This document shows, piece by piece, positions 33,113-42,072 of a DNA stretch of 64,000 nucleotides (positions within the stretch are counted from its first letter, which is position 1; every line of letters starts with the position of its first letter). Under the pieces are notes generated by a model. The model saw only the letters and a list, made by a program, of their open reading frames with translations. It did not search any database and had not been told where the DNA came from. This DNA is from Euzebya tangerina (GTDB taxonomy: Bacteria > Actinomycetota > Nitriliruptoria > Euzebyales > Euzebyaceae). The position numbers were made by a program, and so were the translations under genes. The DNA lies in the NCBI RefSeq assembly GCF_003074135.1, contig NZ_PPDK01000002.1, forward strand, positions 496,001 to 560,000, in the 5' to 3' direction.

Positions 33113-35152
33113 TCAGGAGCCAGCCCCTGTTGGCTTGGCGACCACGGTGAGCAGTTCGTAGCTGGCGCACTCCTCGCCCCGTTGGTTGGAGATCCGAGTG
33201 TCCCAGCGGACCTCTCCGTACGGCTGGTCGGTCCGGGGGGACTTCTGCTTGCAGGTCAGCGTGACCGTCATCTCATCTCCCGGGTAGAACGGCACGCCGA
33301 AGTGGAGGTCGTTCAGGCCCTGGTTGGCCAGCAGGGGCCCCTTGGGCGCGTGGACGAACATGCCGGCCGCCCAGCTGAGGAGCAGGTAGCCGTGGGCAAC
33401 CCGACCCTCGAAGAACGGGTGGTCGGCCACCGCATCCGCGTCCATGTGGGCGTAGAAGTGGTCGCCGGTCGAGTGGGCGAAGGCCTCGATGTCCGCCAAG
33501 GTCACCTCGCGAGGGCCGATCGTGACCTGATCGCCGATCTGGACGGACTCCAGATCCATGGCCATCGGGTGCACCTCGGGGGAGCGGGCCTCAGCGCCCG
33601 GCAGCCAGGTGCCCGTCGCCGCCGTGATCAGCGCCGGTGGGCCCTGCAGCGCCGTGCGCTGCATGAAGTGGAAGATCCCGCGGACCCCACCGAGTTCCTC
33701 ACCGCCGCCGGCACGACCCGGGCCACCGTGGACCATCGTCGGCATGGGCGTGCCGTGGCCGGATTGGCTCTTCGCCACGCTGGCATCGACCATGTGGATG
33801 CGCCCGTGGTGGGCAGCGGCCCCACCGACGACGGCCGCGGCAACCGACCGGTCGGTCGTGAACAGCGAGCCGACCAGACTTCCGTCCCCGGCGGCGGCCA
33901 ACGCCACCGCCTCGTCCACGTCCTCGTACCCGATGATGGTCGTGACCGGACCGAACGCCTCGACGGTGTGGAGTGGCTCGGCCCACGGATCGGCGGCTCG
34001 CAGGACGGTTGGGGCGAGGAACCCGGCCTGGTCCACGTCGCCCTGCAGCGAGGGGCTCTCGGGATCGCCGGTCAGCACCTCGGCATGGGTCGACAGGGCC
34101 TCCACCGCCTCCAGCACGGCCTGACGCTGGGCTGTGGTCACCAGTGGGCCGACCGTGGTGGTCTGGTCCCGCGGGTCACCGACGACCGTGTCGCCCAACC
34201 GGTCGAGCAGCGCCTCGGCGACCGCATCGCCGAGGGCGTCCGGCACGATGACGCGACGGATGCAGGTGCAGCGCTGGCCGGCCTTGGCGGTGATCTCGCC
34301 GACGACCTCGGCGCAGAACAGCTCGAACTCGGGGGTTCCGGGACCGGCGTCAGGGCCGAGGATCGCGCAGTTGAGCGAGTCCTGCTCGGCGTTGAACGTC
34401 GCGCCGCTGGCCAGGAGCGACGGGTGGGCCTTCAGCGTGCGGGCTGTGGCGGCCGACCCGGTGAAGGCGACCACGTCCTGGCTGGTCACGTGATCGAGTA
34501 GGTCGCCGGGTTCCCCGACAACGAGTTGGATGGCTCCGTCGGGCAGGTGGCCGGCCTTGATGATCCGCCGCACCACGGCCTCGGTCAGCTGGGCCGTCTG
34601 CGGTGCCGGCTTGACGACCGAGGGCATGCCGGCGATGAGCGCCGGGGCGAGCTTCTCAAGCATCCCCCACACCGGGAAGTTGTAGGCGTTGATCTGCACC
34701 ACCACACCCTGTCGGGGTGTGTAGACGTGCTGCCCGACGAAGGACCCGTCGCGGCTGAGCTGGACCGGCGGGCCGTCGTGGATGACGTGACCGTTGGGCA
34801 GGGCCTGCCGGGCGGCGGAGGAGAGCGCTCGAGCGGTGAGGAACCCGCCCTCGACGTCGTACTGGCGGTCGGCCGTGGTCGCGCCCGTGGACCAGGACAA
34901 CTCGGCGAAGTCCTCACGGCGGGCCATCAGGTCCTGTGCCATCAGCTTGACGGCCACGGCACGCTCGTGGACGGTCATGGCGCGCAGGGCGGCCCCGCCG
35001 ACGGTCCGCCCGTGGTCCAAGATGCTGCCGAAGTCGAGGCCATCGGAGGAGGCAACCGCGACCGGGGTGCCGGTGGCGGCGTCGCGCATCAGGGTCTGCT
35101 CGCCGTCGCCGGTGACCCAGCGACCTTCGACGTAGCTCTGCAGGGTCAGCAC
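33113..35152 (-). CDS. paaZ: Bifunctional oxepin-CoA hydrolase / 3-oxo-5,6-dehydrosuberyl-CoA semialdehyde dehydrogenase
   Basis: PaaZ opens the oxepin-CoA ring in aerobic phenylacetate breakdown and oxidises the aldehyde formed. The N-terminal ~525 residues are an aldehyde dehydrogenase domain, with a Glu in FNAEQDSLN and the catalytic Cys in KAGQRCTCIRR. Near residue 470 comes the PaaZ-type GGPGRAGGGEELGG segment. The C-terminal ~140 residues are a MaoC-like hydratase domain with HSTGDHFYAHMD and FEGRVAHGYLLLSW. The length of 679 residues matches the known two-domain enzyme. The GTG at 35152 has AGGAGA 7 bases upstream; the frame extends to 35362 without family similarity. It is divergent from paaK, the first enzyme of the same pathway. 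paaABCDE are not in this window. Confidence 0.93.
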   Translation of the reverse strand: MLTLQSYVEGRWVTGDGEQTLMRDAATGTPVAVASSDGLDFGSILDHGRTVGGAALRAMTVHERAVAVKLMAQDLMARREDFAELSWSTGATTADRQYDVEGGFLTARALSSAARQALPNGHVIHDGPPVQLSRDGSFVGQHVYTPRQGVVVQINAYNFPVWGMLEKLAPALIAGMPSVVKPAPQTAQLTEAVVRRIIKAGHLPDGAIQLVVGEPGDLLDHVTSQDVVAFTGSAATARTLKAHPSLLASGATFNAEQDSLNCAILGPDAGPGTPEFELFCAEVVGEITAKAGQRCTCIRRVIVPDALGDAVAEALLDRLGDTVVGDPRDQTTTVGPLVTTAQRQAVLEAVEALSTHAEVLTGDPESPSLQGDVDQAGFLAPTVLRAADPWAEPLHTVEAFGPVTTIIGYEDVDEAVALAAAGDGSLVGSLFTTDRSVAAAVVGGAAAHHGRIHMVDASVAKSQSGHGTPMPTMVHGGPGRAGGGEELGGVRGIFHFMQRTALQGPPALITAATGTWLPGAEARSPEVHPMAMDLESVQIGDQVTIGPREVTLADIEAFAHSTGDHFYAHMDADAVADHPFFEGRVAHGYLLLSWAAGMFVHAPKGPLLANQGLNDLHFGVPFYPGDEMTVTLTCKQKSPRTDQPYGEVRWDTRISNQRGEECASYELLTVVAKPTGAGS

Positions 35153-35212
35153 GGCTCTTCTCCTGATGGTCGCGGACGGGCCCGGTGAGGGGCGGGCCGG
35201 GTGGAGGGGCGC

Positions 35213-35332
35213 ATCATAGTCGTGGTGCCAGGCGTGCTCGTGGTGTGCGTACGACGCAGAGCCCGTGCAACTCCTCCAGTAGATGCGCAGGAGACGCACC
35301 GCTGGCCACAGAGGACGTCGTATTCCTAGGAT
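35213..35332. promoter_or_regulatory. Divergent paaZ / paaK promoter region
   Basis: For paaZ (- strand) a TATGAT -10 box lies at 35213-35218, about 60 bases before its GTG. For paaK (+ strand) TAGGAT lies at 35327-35332 with TGGCCA at 35303-35308 as a weak -35, 18 bases apart. The two genes share a 221-base control region, suggesting joint regulation. No recognisable PaaR or PaaX operator could be assigned. Confidence 0.45.
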
Positions 35333-35373
35333 GTTGGTCGGCCGATTCCCGTCACACGACATCTGGACCCCCG

Positions 35374-36678
35374 ATGAACGACCTCACCCCGGACCCCGAC
35401 ACCCTGGATCCCATCGAACGGGCGTCCACGGCCGAGCTGCGCGAGCTCCAACTCGAACGTCTGCAGTCGACGCTTGCGCACGTCTACGCCAACGTGCCGC
35501 ACTACACCCGGGCGTTCGACGAGGTGGGCGTCCGTCCGGAGGACTGCCGGACGCTCGGCGACCTGTCCCGCTTCCCCTTCACCGTCAAGACCGATCTGCG
35601 CGACAACTACCCCTTCGGCATGTTCGCCGTCCCAAGCGATCAGGTCTCCAGGATCCACGCCTCGTCGGGCACCACCGGGAAGGCCACCGTGGTCGGCTAC
35701 ACCGCCGAGGACATCGACATGTGGGCCGACGTGGTGGCCCGGTCGCTCCGTGCAGCTGGGGTCAGGCCCGGCATGCGCGTCCACGTCGCGTACGGGTACG
35801 GGTTGTTCACCGGTGGACTTGGTGTCCACTACGGCGCCGAGCGGCTGGGTTGCACCGTCATCCCCGTGAGCGGGGGCATGACCGAGCGGCAGATCCAGCT
35901 GATCCAGGACTTCGAGCCCGAGGTCATCCTGGTCACGCCGTCCTACATGCTGGCACTGATCGACGAGATGCGCCGGCAGGGCGTGGACCCGGCGTCGACC
36001 AGCCTGCAGGTCGGGATCTTCGGCGCCGAGCCGTGGACGGAGGCGGTGCGCCAGGAGGTCGAGGACACCGTCGACATGCATGCGGTCGACATCTACGGGC
36101 TGTCGGAGGTGATCGGGCCTGGTGTGTCCCAGGAGTGCGTCGACACCAAGGACGGTCTGCACATCTGGGAGGACCACTTCTATCCGGAGATCATCGACCC
36201 CGAGACCGGCCAGGTGCTACCGGACGGCGAGGAGGGGGAGTTGGTCTTCACCTCATTGACCAAGCAGGCCATGCCGATCATCCGCTACCGAACCCGCGAC
36301 CTCACACGGCTGCTGCCCGGGACTGCCCGGCCGTCGATGCGACGGATGGAGAAGGTCACGGGCCGCAGCGACGACATGATCATCCTCCGAGGTGTAAACG
36401 TCTTCCCCAGCCAGATCGAGGAGCTGCTCCTCGACATCGACGCTCTCTCCCCGCACTTCCAGTGCGTGCTGACCAAGCCGGACCGGATGGATGTGCTGAC
36501 GGTCATGACCGAGTCCCGGGAGACGCTCTCGCCGGAGGCGGCCCGGGCGGTCGCCGGTCGGTTGGCCTCCACGGTCAAGCAACGAGTCGGCGTCACGGTG
36601 GAGGTCGAGGTCAAGGATCCGGGCGGTCTCCCCCGGTCGATGGGCAAGGCGCAGCGACTGATCGACAACCGGCACTGA
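35374..36678 (+). CDS. paaK: Phenylacetate-CoA ligase
   Basis: PaaK activates phenylacetate with ATP and CoA, the entry step of aerobic phenylacetate catabolism. The 434-residue protein fits the compact PaaK length. It has the AMP-binding P-loop SSGTTGKATVVGY (about residues 95-107), the adenylate-forming motif VDIYGLSEVIGPGV (about 237-250), YRTRDLTRLL, and the hinge and C-terminal part SDDMIILRGVNVFPSQIEE (about 339-357). A final Lys in GKAQRLIDNR (C-terminus) is placed like the catalytic Lys of the family. ATG 35374 is chosen for the family N-terminus; the frame extends upstream to 35185 without similarity. It is divergent from paaZ. Confidence 0.95.
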   Translation: MNDLTPDPDTLDPIERASTAELRELQLERLQSTLAHVYANVPHYTRAFDEVGVRPEDCRTLGDLSRFPFTVKTDLRDNYPFGMFAVPSDQVSRIHASSGTTGKATVVGYTAEDIDMWADVVARSLRAAGVRPGMRVHVAYGYGLFTGGLGVHYGAERLGCTVIPVSGGMTERQIQLIQDFEPEVILVTPSYMLALIDEMRRQGVDPASTSLQVGIFGAEPWTEAVRQEVEDTVDMHAVDIYGLSEVIGPGVSQECVDTKDGLHIWEDHFYPEIIDPETGQVLPDGEEGELVFTSLTKQAMPIIRYRTRDLTRLLPGTARPSMRRMEKVTGRSDDMIILRGVNVFPSQIEELLLDIDALSPHFQCVLTKPDRMDVLTVMTESRETLSPEAARAVAGRLASTVKQRVGVTVEVEVKDPGGLPRSMGKAQRLIDNRH

Positions 36679-36758
36679 CCGACCCGCCCGGCGTGGCGCC
36701 GACGCTGGGCTGACCTCGCGTTCGGAACCGAAGCGTCGGCGGATGCAGGCGATTACCC

Positions 36759-36775
36759 GACCCGCTGGACGGGTC
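36759..36775 (+). terminator. Hairpin after paaK
   Basis: A short stem GACCCG/CGGGTC with a 5-base loop is followed by TGCCTCGTTTT, a terminator-like T-rich end. It lies between paaK and the fasciclin gene. Confidence 0.5.
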
Positions 36776-36900
36776 TGCCTCGTTTTGGGATGCCAGACAC
36801 GGTGATGCTGGGAGTACGGCTCAGCCATTGCTCCGACGCCGAAGGGGGCCGGCACGAGCCTGCTCCGAACAACCCATCCCCCACACGAAGGACACCCCTC

Positions 36901-37602
36901 ATGCGATCCCCACTCAAGTTGCGCGGCCTTGCGCTGCTCTTCGTCTTCGCCCTCTTCGCCGGTGCTTGCGCCGCCGAGGACGACGCGTCTGACGCCGAGC
37001 CAACTGACGAGGCCATGGAAGAGACCGAAGCCATGGACGACGGTGCCATGGAAGAGACCGAGGCCATGGACGACGGTGCCATGGAAGAGACCGAAGCGGC
37101 GGTCACCGACTCCGCAGAGGCGTGTGACGCTGACGCCATCCTCGCAGCCGTCGAAGGCGGTGCCGAGGAGGGCACGGTTGCCGGTATGACCGACGACCCG
37201 GTCGCCACGGCCGCGTCCAACAACCCCGTGTTGACCACGCTGACCACCGCGGTCGGAGCAGCTGGACTGGGTGACACCCTGAACTCCGCTGACGCACTGA
37301 CTGTCTTCGCACCGACGGACTGCGCCTTCGCTGAATTCGATCAGGAGACGCTCGAGGCTGCACTGGCCGATCCGGCCGGCCTCCTGACCTCCGTCTTGGG
37401 CTACCACGTGATCCCCGGCGAACAGGTCGGGTCCGAGAACATCGCTGGTGAGTACACCACCTTCACCGAGGAGGCCCTGACGGTCGAGGGCACCACCGTC
37501 GCCGGTCAGGCCGAGATCGTCGTCCCCGACATCCAGACGGCGAACGCCACCGTGCACCTGATCGACACCGTCCTGGTGCCTCCGAGCGTCGCGGGTGAGT
37601 AG
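36901..37602 (+). CDS. Fasciclin-domain lipoprotein
   Basis: The 233-residue protein from ATG 36901 (GAAGGA upstream) has a lipoprotein signal with lipobox LFAGAC and the lipidated Cys at residue 23. An acidic Met/Glu/Asp-rich stalk (about 28-70) contains 2.6 in-frame copies of the 11-residue unit AMEETEAMDDG. The C-terminal ~140 residues are a fasciclin (FAS1) domain: NPVLTTLTTAVGAAGLGDTL, LTVFAPTDCAFAEF and LGYHVIPGEQV are its hallmark segments, and it ends with VHLIDTVLVPP. FAS1 domains mediate cell-surface adhesion, so this is probably an adhesive lipoprotein on the outer face of the membrane. Confidence 0.93.
   Translation: MRSPLKLRGLALLFVFALFAGACAAEDDASDAEPTDEAMEETEAMDDGAMEETEAMDDGAMEETEAAVTDSAEACDADAILAAVEGGAEEGTVAGMTDDPVATAASNNPVLTTLTTAVGAAGLGDTLNSADALTVFAPTDCAFAEFDQETLEAALADPAGLLTSVLGYHVIPGEQVGSENIAGEYTTFTEEALTVEGTTVAGQAEIVVPDIQTANATVHLIDTVLVPPSVAGE
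37012..37098 (+). repeat. 33-bp in-frame tandem repeat in the fasciclin lipoprotein
   Basis: Two full units (37012-37044, 37045-37077) and a partial one (37078-37098) differ by only a few bases. They encode the acidic stalk between lipid anchor and FAS1 domain. Such a repeat could change copy number and so the stalk length. Confidence 0.85.
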
Positions 37603-37644
37603 CTGACCCGGACTCCAGAGGTCCAACTCCCTGAGGACCTCGCA

Positions 37645-37678
37645 AACGGCCATCCCACTCTCCGGAGGGATGGCCGTT
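37645..37678 (+). terminator. Hairpin terminator after the fasciclin gene
   Basis: A perfect 12-bp stem (37645-37656 with 37667-37678) has a 10-base loop, 42 bases after the stop. Confidence 0.8.
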
Positions 37679-37712
37679 GGTGTGTGGCAGGCGATCACCT
37701 CGTGCCAGACTT

Positions 37713-38384
37713 GTGGCGGTGAGCCCCGAATCGACCTGCTGGATGATCCGCCTGCCGCGCCGCGGCTCCCACGCTCGCGACTTCGTCGCCGAAGGAATGG
37801 TCAGCTTCGGCTGGGATGCCGATCTGACCGGCGACCTCTCGGCGCGCTCGGACGCGCAGGTGTACCTGGATCTCGAGGCTGCGGGACTTGCCAAGCCGGA
37901 GGACCAGATCAAGGACCTGCGCATGTTCGCCGACCGCATGTCGGCCGGTGACACGGTCGTGGTCCTCGACCACACTGCCGGTGATCTGCTGTTCGGGGAG
38001 ATCACCGGTCCATATCGCTATGCCCCGGCGGGTGGCTCACATCACCAACAACGTCCGACGCGGTGGTTCGGTCGTCTGGCCAGCGACCAAGCCGACCAAC
38101 TCCTGGTCGCTGCGATGACCAAGGGTCGCCACCGCATTCGCAAGCTTCCCGAGCAGACGCGCTGGCAGCGCCTGGCCGGTGAGGTCGACGACCTCCTCGG
38201 GCGGCCGGCCACCGACGTTCCCAGCCGATCCCGTACCGCGACGGTTCGGCGGCGAGCCACCTCCCGGGCCTCCAGCGCACCGAAGAAGACGGTGGTGCCC
38301 GACCGCCTGTGCCCCTCCTGCGGCCTGTTGCGCGCGCCGTCGCTGTTCCCCGACGGCGACGAGTACTGCCGGGACTGCGCCTAG
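37713..38384 (+). CDS. Protein with EVE/Mrr-N-like domain and C-terminal zinc ribbon
   Basis: The first ~110 residues resemble the PUA/EVE-like domain at the N-terminus of Mrr-type restriction proteins: CWMIRLPRRGSHARDF, MVSFGWDADLTGDLS, MFADRMSAGDTVVVLDH and LLFGEITGPYRY follow the same pattern. Such domains read modified bases. The middle is basic and low in complexity (about 165-195). The C-terminus holds a zinc ribbon, CPSC followed by CRDC 15 residues later. No nuclease motif is seen. The start is uncertain (GTG 37713 or 37719; an upstream ATG-frame at 37677 reads into the terminator). I know no described protein with this layout; DNA or RNA modification binding is inferred. Confidence 0.65.
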   Translation: MAVSPESTCWMIRLPRRGSHARDFVAEGMVSFGWDADLTGDLSARSDAQVYLDLEAAGLAKPEDQIKDLRMFADRMSAGDTVVVLDHTAGDLLFGEITGPYRYAPAGGSHHQQRPTRWFGRLASDQADQLLVAAMTKGRHRIRKLPEQTRWQRLAGEVDDLLGRPATDVPSRSRTATVRRRATSRASSAPKKTVVPDRLCPSCGLLRAPSLFPDGDEYCRDCA

Positions 38385-38496
38385 ATCACTTCGACTTGCT
38401 TGCCCAGCGGGTGGTGACCTGCGAGGGTCTGCCCGGATTCGCCGGAGAAGCCGCAGCGCGCAGTCCGGCCACACATCCACGCGGAAGCGAGACTCC

Positions 38497-41229
38497 ATGA
38501 CACGCCGTTCCATCCTGTTCCTCATCGTCGCCGGGGTGTTCCTGGTCGCCGCACCCGGTGCGATCGCGGAGCTCACCGAACTCTCCCAAGGGGTCAGCCA
38601 GGGGTCGGGGCTCTCCCAGTTCCACCAGTACACCCACATCCAGGCTTCGATGTCGCAGCGCGATGTGCAGTCGATGCCGGCCGCCAACTGCGTCGAGGGT
38701 GAGGCGACCGTGACGGTGGACACGGCGACGGAGGTGTTCGCCTGCAACAACGTGGACCTGCTGGGCCACGTCTCGCCTGGCGACCTCGGATTCTCCTTCG
38801 TCAACGACATCTGGGGCTGGACGGACGGTGAGACGGGGAAGGACTACGCGTTGATCGGAGGGATCGAGGGCACGACGTTCGTCGACTTCAGCGATCCGAC
38901 AGCTCCTGTCGTGCTGGGCCAGCTTCCGACGGCCACGGCCACCAACTCGCCGTTCTGGCGCGACATCAAGGTCTACGCCGATCACGCATTCGTGGTGTCG
39001 GAGGACCTCGGTCACGGGATGCAGGTGTTCGACCTGACTCAGCTGCGGGACGTCGATCCAGCTGCTGCGCCGGTCACGTTCACCGAGACCGCGTTGTACA
39101 CCGGCACCTCCAGCGAGCCCGTCGGCAGCTCCCACAACATCGCCATCAACACCGATTCCGGGTTTGCCTACATCGTCGGAACGCGCTCGTGTGGTGACGA
39201 CGGGGCGATCGAGAACGCACCGGAGAGCAACGGCGGCTTGCACATGGTCGACATCTCCGACCCCGCCAACCCGACGTTCGCTGGCTGTGCTGGAGCACAG
39301 GGGTACGTCCACGACACCCAGTGCGTCATCTACGACGGTCCGGACAGTGACTACACCGGCCGCGAGATCTGCCTCAACTCGACCGCTGTGGAGGGGGACA
39401 TCGGTCCGATGCCGTCCTTGTTCGCAGCCGAGGAGCGGATCAACACGCTGTCAATCGTGGACGTCACCGACAAGTCGAATCCGCTCATCCTGTCCAACGT
39501 CGAGTACGACCTCGAGGGGTACAGCCACCAGGGATGGTTGACCCAGGATCATGCCCACTTCCTCCACGGCGACGAGCTCGATGAGATCGTGGAATCCAAC
39601 ACCGATGGGTCGAACCAGACGGTGACGCGCATCTGGGACGTCAGCGATCTGGACGCCCCTGTGCTGGTCGAGGCCGTCGAGCTCGGCCACGTCGGCATCG
39701 ACCACAACATGTACGTCGAGGGTCGTTACATGACCCAGTCGAACTACACCAACGGACTTCGGGTCCAGGACCTCGTGGGCGTCGCAGATGGCGAGCTGAC
39801 GGAAGTCGGGTTCTTCGACATGTTCCCCGAGGACGACGGCCGTGACCCCGACGGCGTGGTCACGACCGATGACTTCCCCGGTACCTGGAGCAACTGGCCC
39901 TACGCCGCCCAGCCTGGCGTGGTCGCGGTCTCATCGATCGACCGCGGCCTGTTCATCCTGCGGCCCATCGCCGTCGACGCAGGCGGTCCGTACGCCGGTG
40001 ACGTCGGTGACCAGATCACCCTGGATGCTTCGGGCTCCATGGACGCGGAGGCGCTGAATCTGACCTGGGACATCGATGGCGACGGTGAGTACGACGATGC
40101 AACCGGCATCAACCCGACCATCGACACCAGCAACCTCCCGCCTGGCGACAGCACCGTCTTCGTGCGGGGAAGCTACGACGACGGCAGCGCCGCCGTCGAC
40201 TCGGCACCGCTGACCCTGAACGCCGGCGAGCCCTCGGGCCCCGGGGACCCCTCCGACCCCGGACCTGATGAGCCCACCACAACCGTCCTGCCTTCCCAGG
40301 AGGAGTCACCGGACCGGTCCATCGTCTGGTCGGAGTTGGCCTTCCCTGACGGCGGTGCCGACGTGGTCCTGATCGGCCGCGATGACCTGTTCGCCGACTC
40401 GCTCGCGTCGGGCGGGGCCCAGGGCACCCTGAACGCCCCGCTGCTGCTGACCGGGACCGAGGGTCTGGACGCAGACGTGGCAGCGGAGATCGAACGACTC
40501 GGCGCTTCCCGCGCGATCATCCTGGGTGGGGAGGTGGCCCTGTCCGCGCAGGTGGCGACCGATCTCGCTGCTGTGGTCGACACCGTCGACCGAGTTGAGG
40601 GCCCGACCCGTCTCGAGACGGCAGTCGACCTTGCGGACGAGATCACCGAGGACACACCAACCGACACCGTGATGCTCGCCCGGGCCTACCCGAGCGACGG
40701 TGACGGCGACCCGACGCAGGCGTTCGCCGATTCGTTGGCTGCCGGTGGGTGGGCTGCCGAGGCGACGATCCCGGTTCTGCTGACCCAGACCGACGTGCTC
40801 AGCGCGCCGACATCGGCGTGGCTGGGGGCACACGGCGTCACCAATGTCGTCGTCATCGGTGGCGAGGCGGCGATCAGTGCCGACGTGGTCAGCTCCTTGG
40901 AGAGCGCTGGCATCACCGTGACGAGGACCGAAGGGCCCAACCGCGCCGGGACCGCCACGGCGATCGCAGCTGCACGAGGTGCTGACACTGCTGCAGACGC
41001 GGCAGCGAACATCCTCGTTGACGGGGCCGCTGAGTTCGGTTGGACGGATGCCTTCCCGGCAGCGCTGTACGCCAGCCAGGAACTGCGGCCGATCGTGCTC
41101 ACCGCTGACGACGTGATCCCGCCCGAGACCACGGTCTACCTGACGGACGGAGGGACTGACCTGGTCTGCGGCACCCTGACATCGACTACGGCCTGCACGG
41201 CCGCCGGTGTCCTGCTCGGCATCGACTGA
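38497..41229 (+). CDS. Secreted choice-of-anchor B protein with PKD-like domain and CWB2 repeats
   Basis: The 910-residue protein from ATG 38497 has a signal peptide (core ILFLIVAGVFLVAAPGAIA). Residues ~35-490 form the choice-of-anchor B / LVIVD-type repeat domain, probably a beta-propeller (NDIWGWTDGETGKDYALIGG; FWRDIKVYADHAFVVSEDLG; SHQGWLTQDHAHFLHGDEL; IDHNMYVEGRYM). A PKD-like domain follows (about 490-580, LTWDIDGDGEYDDATG), then a Gly/Pro/Asp linker and three CWB2 repeats (about 610-910; ARAIILGGEVALSA; VVVIGGEAAISADV). The frame upstream to 38179 overlaps the previous gene and is not used. It is a paralogue of the protein at 42073-45246. Confidence 0.92.
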   Translation: MTRRSILFLIVAGVFLVAAPGAIAELTELSQGVSQGSGLSQFHQYTHIQASMSQRDVQSMPAANCVEGEATVTVDTATEVFACNNVDLLGHVSPGDLGFSFVNDIWGWTDGETGKDYALIGGIEGTTFVDFSDPTAPVVLGQLPTATATNSPFWRDIKVYADHAFVVSEDLGHGMQVFDLTQLRDVDPAAAPVTFTETALYTGTSSEPVGSSHNIAINTDSGFAYIVGTRSCGDDGAIENAPESNGGLHMVDISDPANPTFAGCAGAQGYVHDTQCVIYDGPDSDYTGREICLNSTAVEGDIGPMPSLFAAEERINTLSIVDVTDKSNPLILSNVEYDLEGYSHQGWLTQDHAHFLHGDELDEIVESNTDGSNQTVTRIWDVSDLDAPVLVEAVELGHVGIDHNMYVEGRYMTQSNYTNGLRVQDLVGVADGELTEVGFFDMFPEDDGRDPDGVVTTDDFPGTWSNWPYAAQPGVVAVSSIDRGLFILRPIAVDAGGPYAGDVGDQITLDASGSMDAEALNLTWDIDGDGEYDDATGINPTIDTSNLPPGDSTVFVRGSYDDGSAAVDSAPLTLNAGEPSGPGDPSDPGPDEPTTTVLPSQEESPDRSIVWSELAFPDGGADVVLIGRDDLFADSLASGGAQGTLNAPLLLTGTEGLDADVAAEIERLGASRAIILGGEVALSAQVATDLAAVVDTVDRVEGPTRLETAVDLADEITEDTPTDTVMLARAYPSDGDGDPTQAFADSLAAGGWAAEATIPVLLTQTDVLSAPTSAWLGAHGVTNVVVIGGEAAISADVVSSLESAGITVTRTEGPNRAGTATAIAAARGADTAADAAANILVDGAAEFGWTDAFPAALYASQELRPIVLTADDVIPPETTVYLTDGGTDLVCGTLTSTTACTAAGVLLGID

Positions 41230-41600
41230 TCCGCCCAGCACCAGGCGGCGGCGATCACCTCGACCTCGACCCGCCAGGTCGGGTCCAGCGTGGTCACCAC
41301 CACCGCCGTGGTCGGGACGAGTCGCCCGCGCAGGGCCCGGACGCGTGCCGCAGCGTTGCGCTCCGCATCCTCCGGCGTGGTCAGGTAGGACGTCACCCGA
41401 ACGACGTTGTCCAAGGACATGTCGCGGCGCTCAGGATCCGGGCGATGTTCGACCAGACCAAGCGCAGTTGCTCGTCGAGGTCGGCGGGTGCCTCCCCGTT
41501 CGGATGCAGCCCCATGGTCCCCGCGACGTAGACGGTGCGGTTGGGGGCGCTCACCTCCACCGCGTGGGACCAGATTGACCGTGAAATCGTCCGCTGCTGG
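41230..41600 (-). pseudogene. RidA-family protein, frameshifted
   Basis: Two - strand frames together give a RidA-like protein (enamine/imine deaminase). Upstream of about 41424 the frame reads SHAVEVS, VYVAGTMGLHPNG and LRLVWSNIARILSAA. Downstream it reads DMSLDNVVRVTSYLTTPEDA and ends WRVEVEVIAAA. One base is missing at about 41424, between Ala and Asp-Met-Ser. No in-frame stop follows IAAA; the frame would run on into the CWB2 gene. No good start codon is seen, because the 5' part overlaps the first codons of the opposing Lrp-like gene. Both losses suggest real decay rather than one read error. Confidence 0.75.
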
Positions 41601-42022
41601 ACGAGCGACAGCCGGGTGACGGCGACGCAGCTTGCCGATCACCTCCCGCTCAGTGTCTCCGCGACGACCGAACGTCTCCGACGCCTGAGAGCCTCAGGGC
41701 TGATCCGTCGGTTCACAGTCGAGTTGGATCCCAGCGCAGTCGGTCGACCGATTCTCGTGTTCGTCGACATGCGGTTGCGCCGCGGTGTCTCCAAGGCAGA
41801 GGCCGATGCGGCGCTCCTCGACGTGCAATCGATCTTGGACGCAGTTCATGTCACCGGGCGCCCCATGACTACGAGCTGCGAGTCGCGGCGGCAGACATCG
41901 CCGACCTCGACCGGACACTGGCACAGCTCGTCGAGGACGTGGGCGCTGAGGAGACGATGACGCGGGTGGTGCTCCGTCAGCTCGACGGGTTTCCGCGCCC
42001 GCCCTCGCTCGACCTGCCGTGA
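41535..42022 (+). pseudogene. Lrp/AsnC-family regulator, frameshifted
   Basis: The first part reads as a normal AsnC-type helix-turn-helix: WDQIDREIVRCW, TATQLADHLPLSVSATTERL and RRLRASGLIRRFTVELDP. After HVTGR the frame is lost at a C-run near 41861-41864. The shifted frame restores the expected ligand-binding end: HDYELRVAAADIADLDRTLA, then EETMTRVVLRQLDGFP, stopping at 42022. Lrp regulators next to RidA genes usually control amino-acid-related deaminase functions. Here both neighbours are broken. Confidence 0.78.
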
Positions 42023-42029
42023 ACAGCAA

Positions 42030-42055
42030 ACGGGCCCGCCAGGTGGCGGGCCCGT
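42030..42055. terminator. Hairpin terminator downstream of the 42073-45246 gene
   Basis: A perfect 11-bp stem, ACGGGCCCGCC (42030-42040) with 42045-42055, closes a 4-base loop. It can end transcription from both the Lrp-like pseudogene and the choice-of-anchor B gene. Confidence 0.8.
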
Positions 42056-42072
42056 CTGTGCAGGGCGACCTG

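Noticed and set aside
36253-37698. 481-codon - strand frame across paaK end and the fasciclin gene
   Set aside because: It runs antisense to two clear genes and reads through two terminators.
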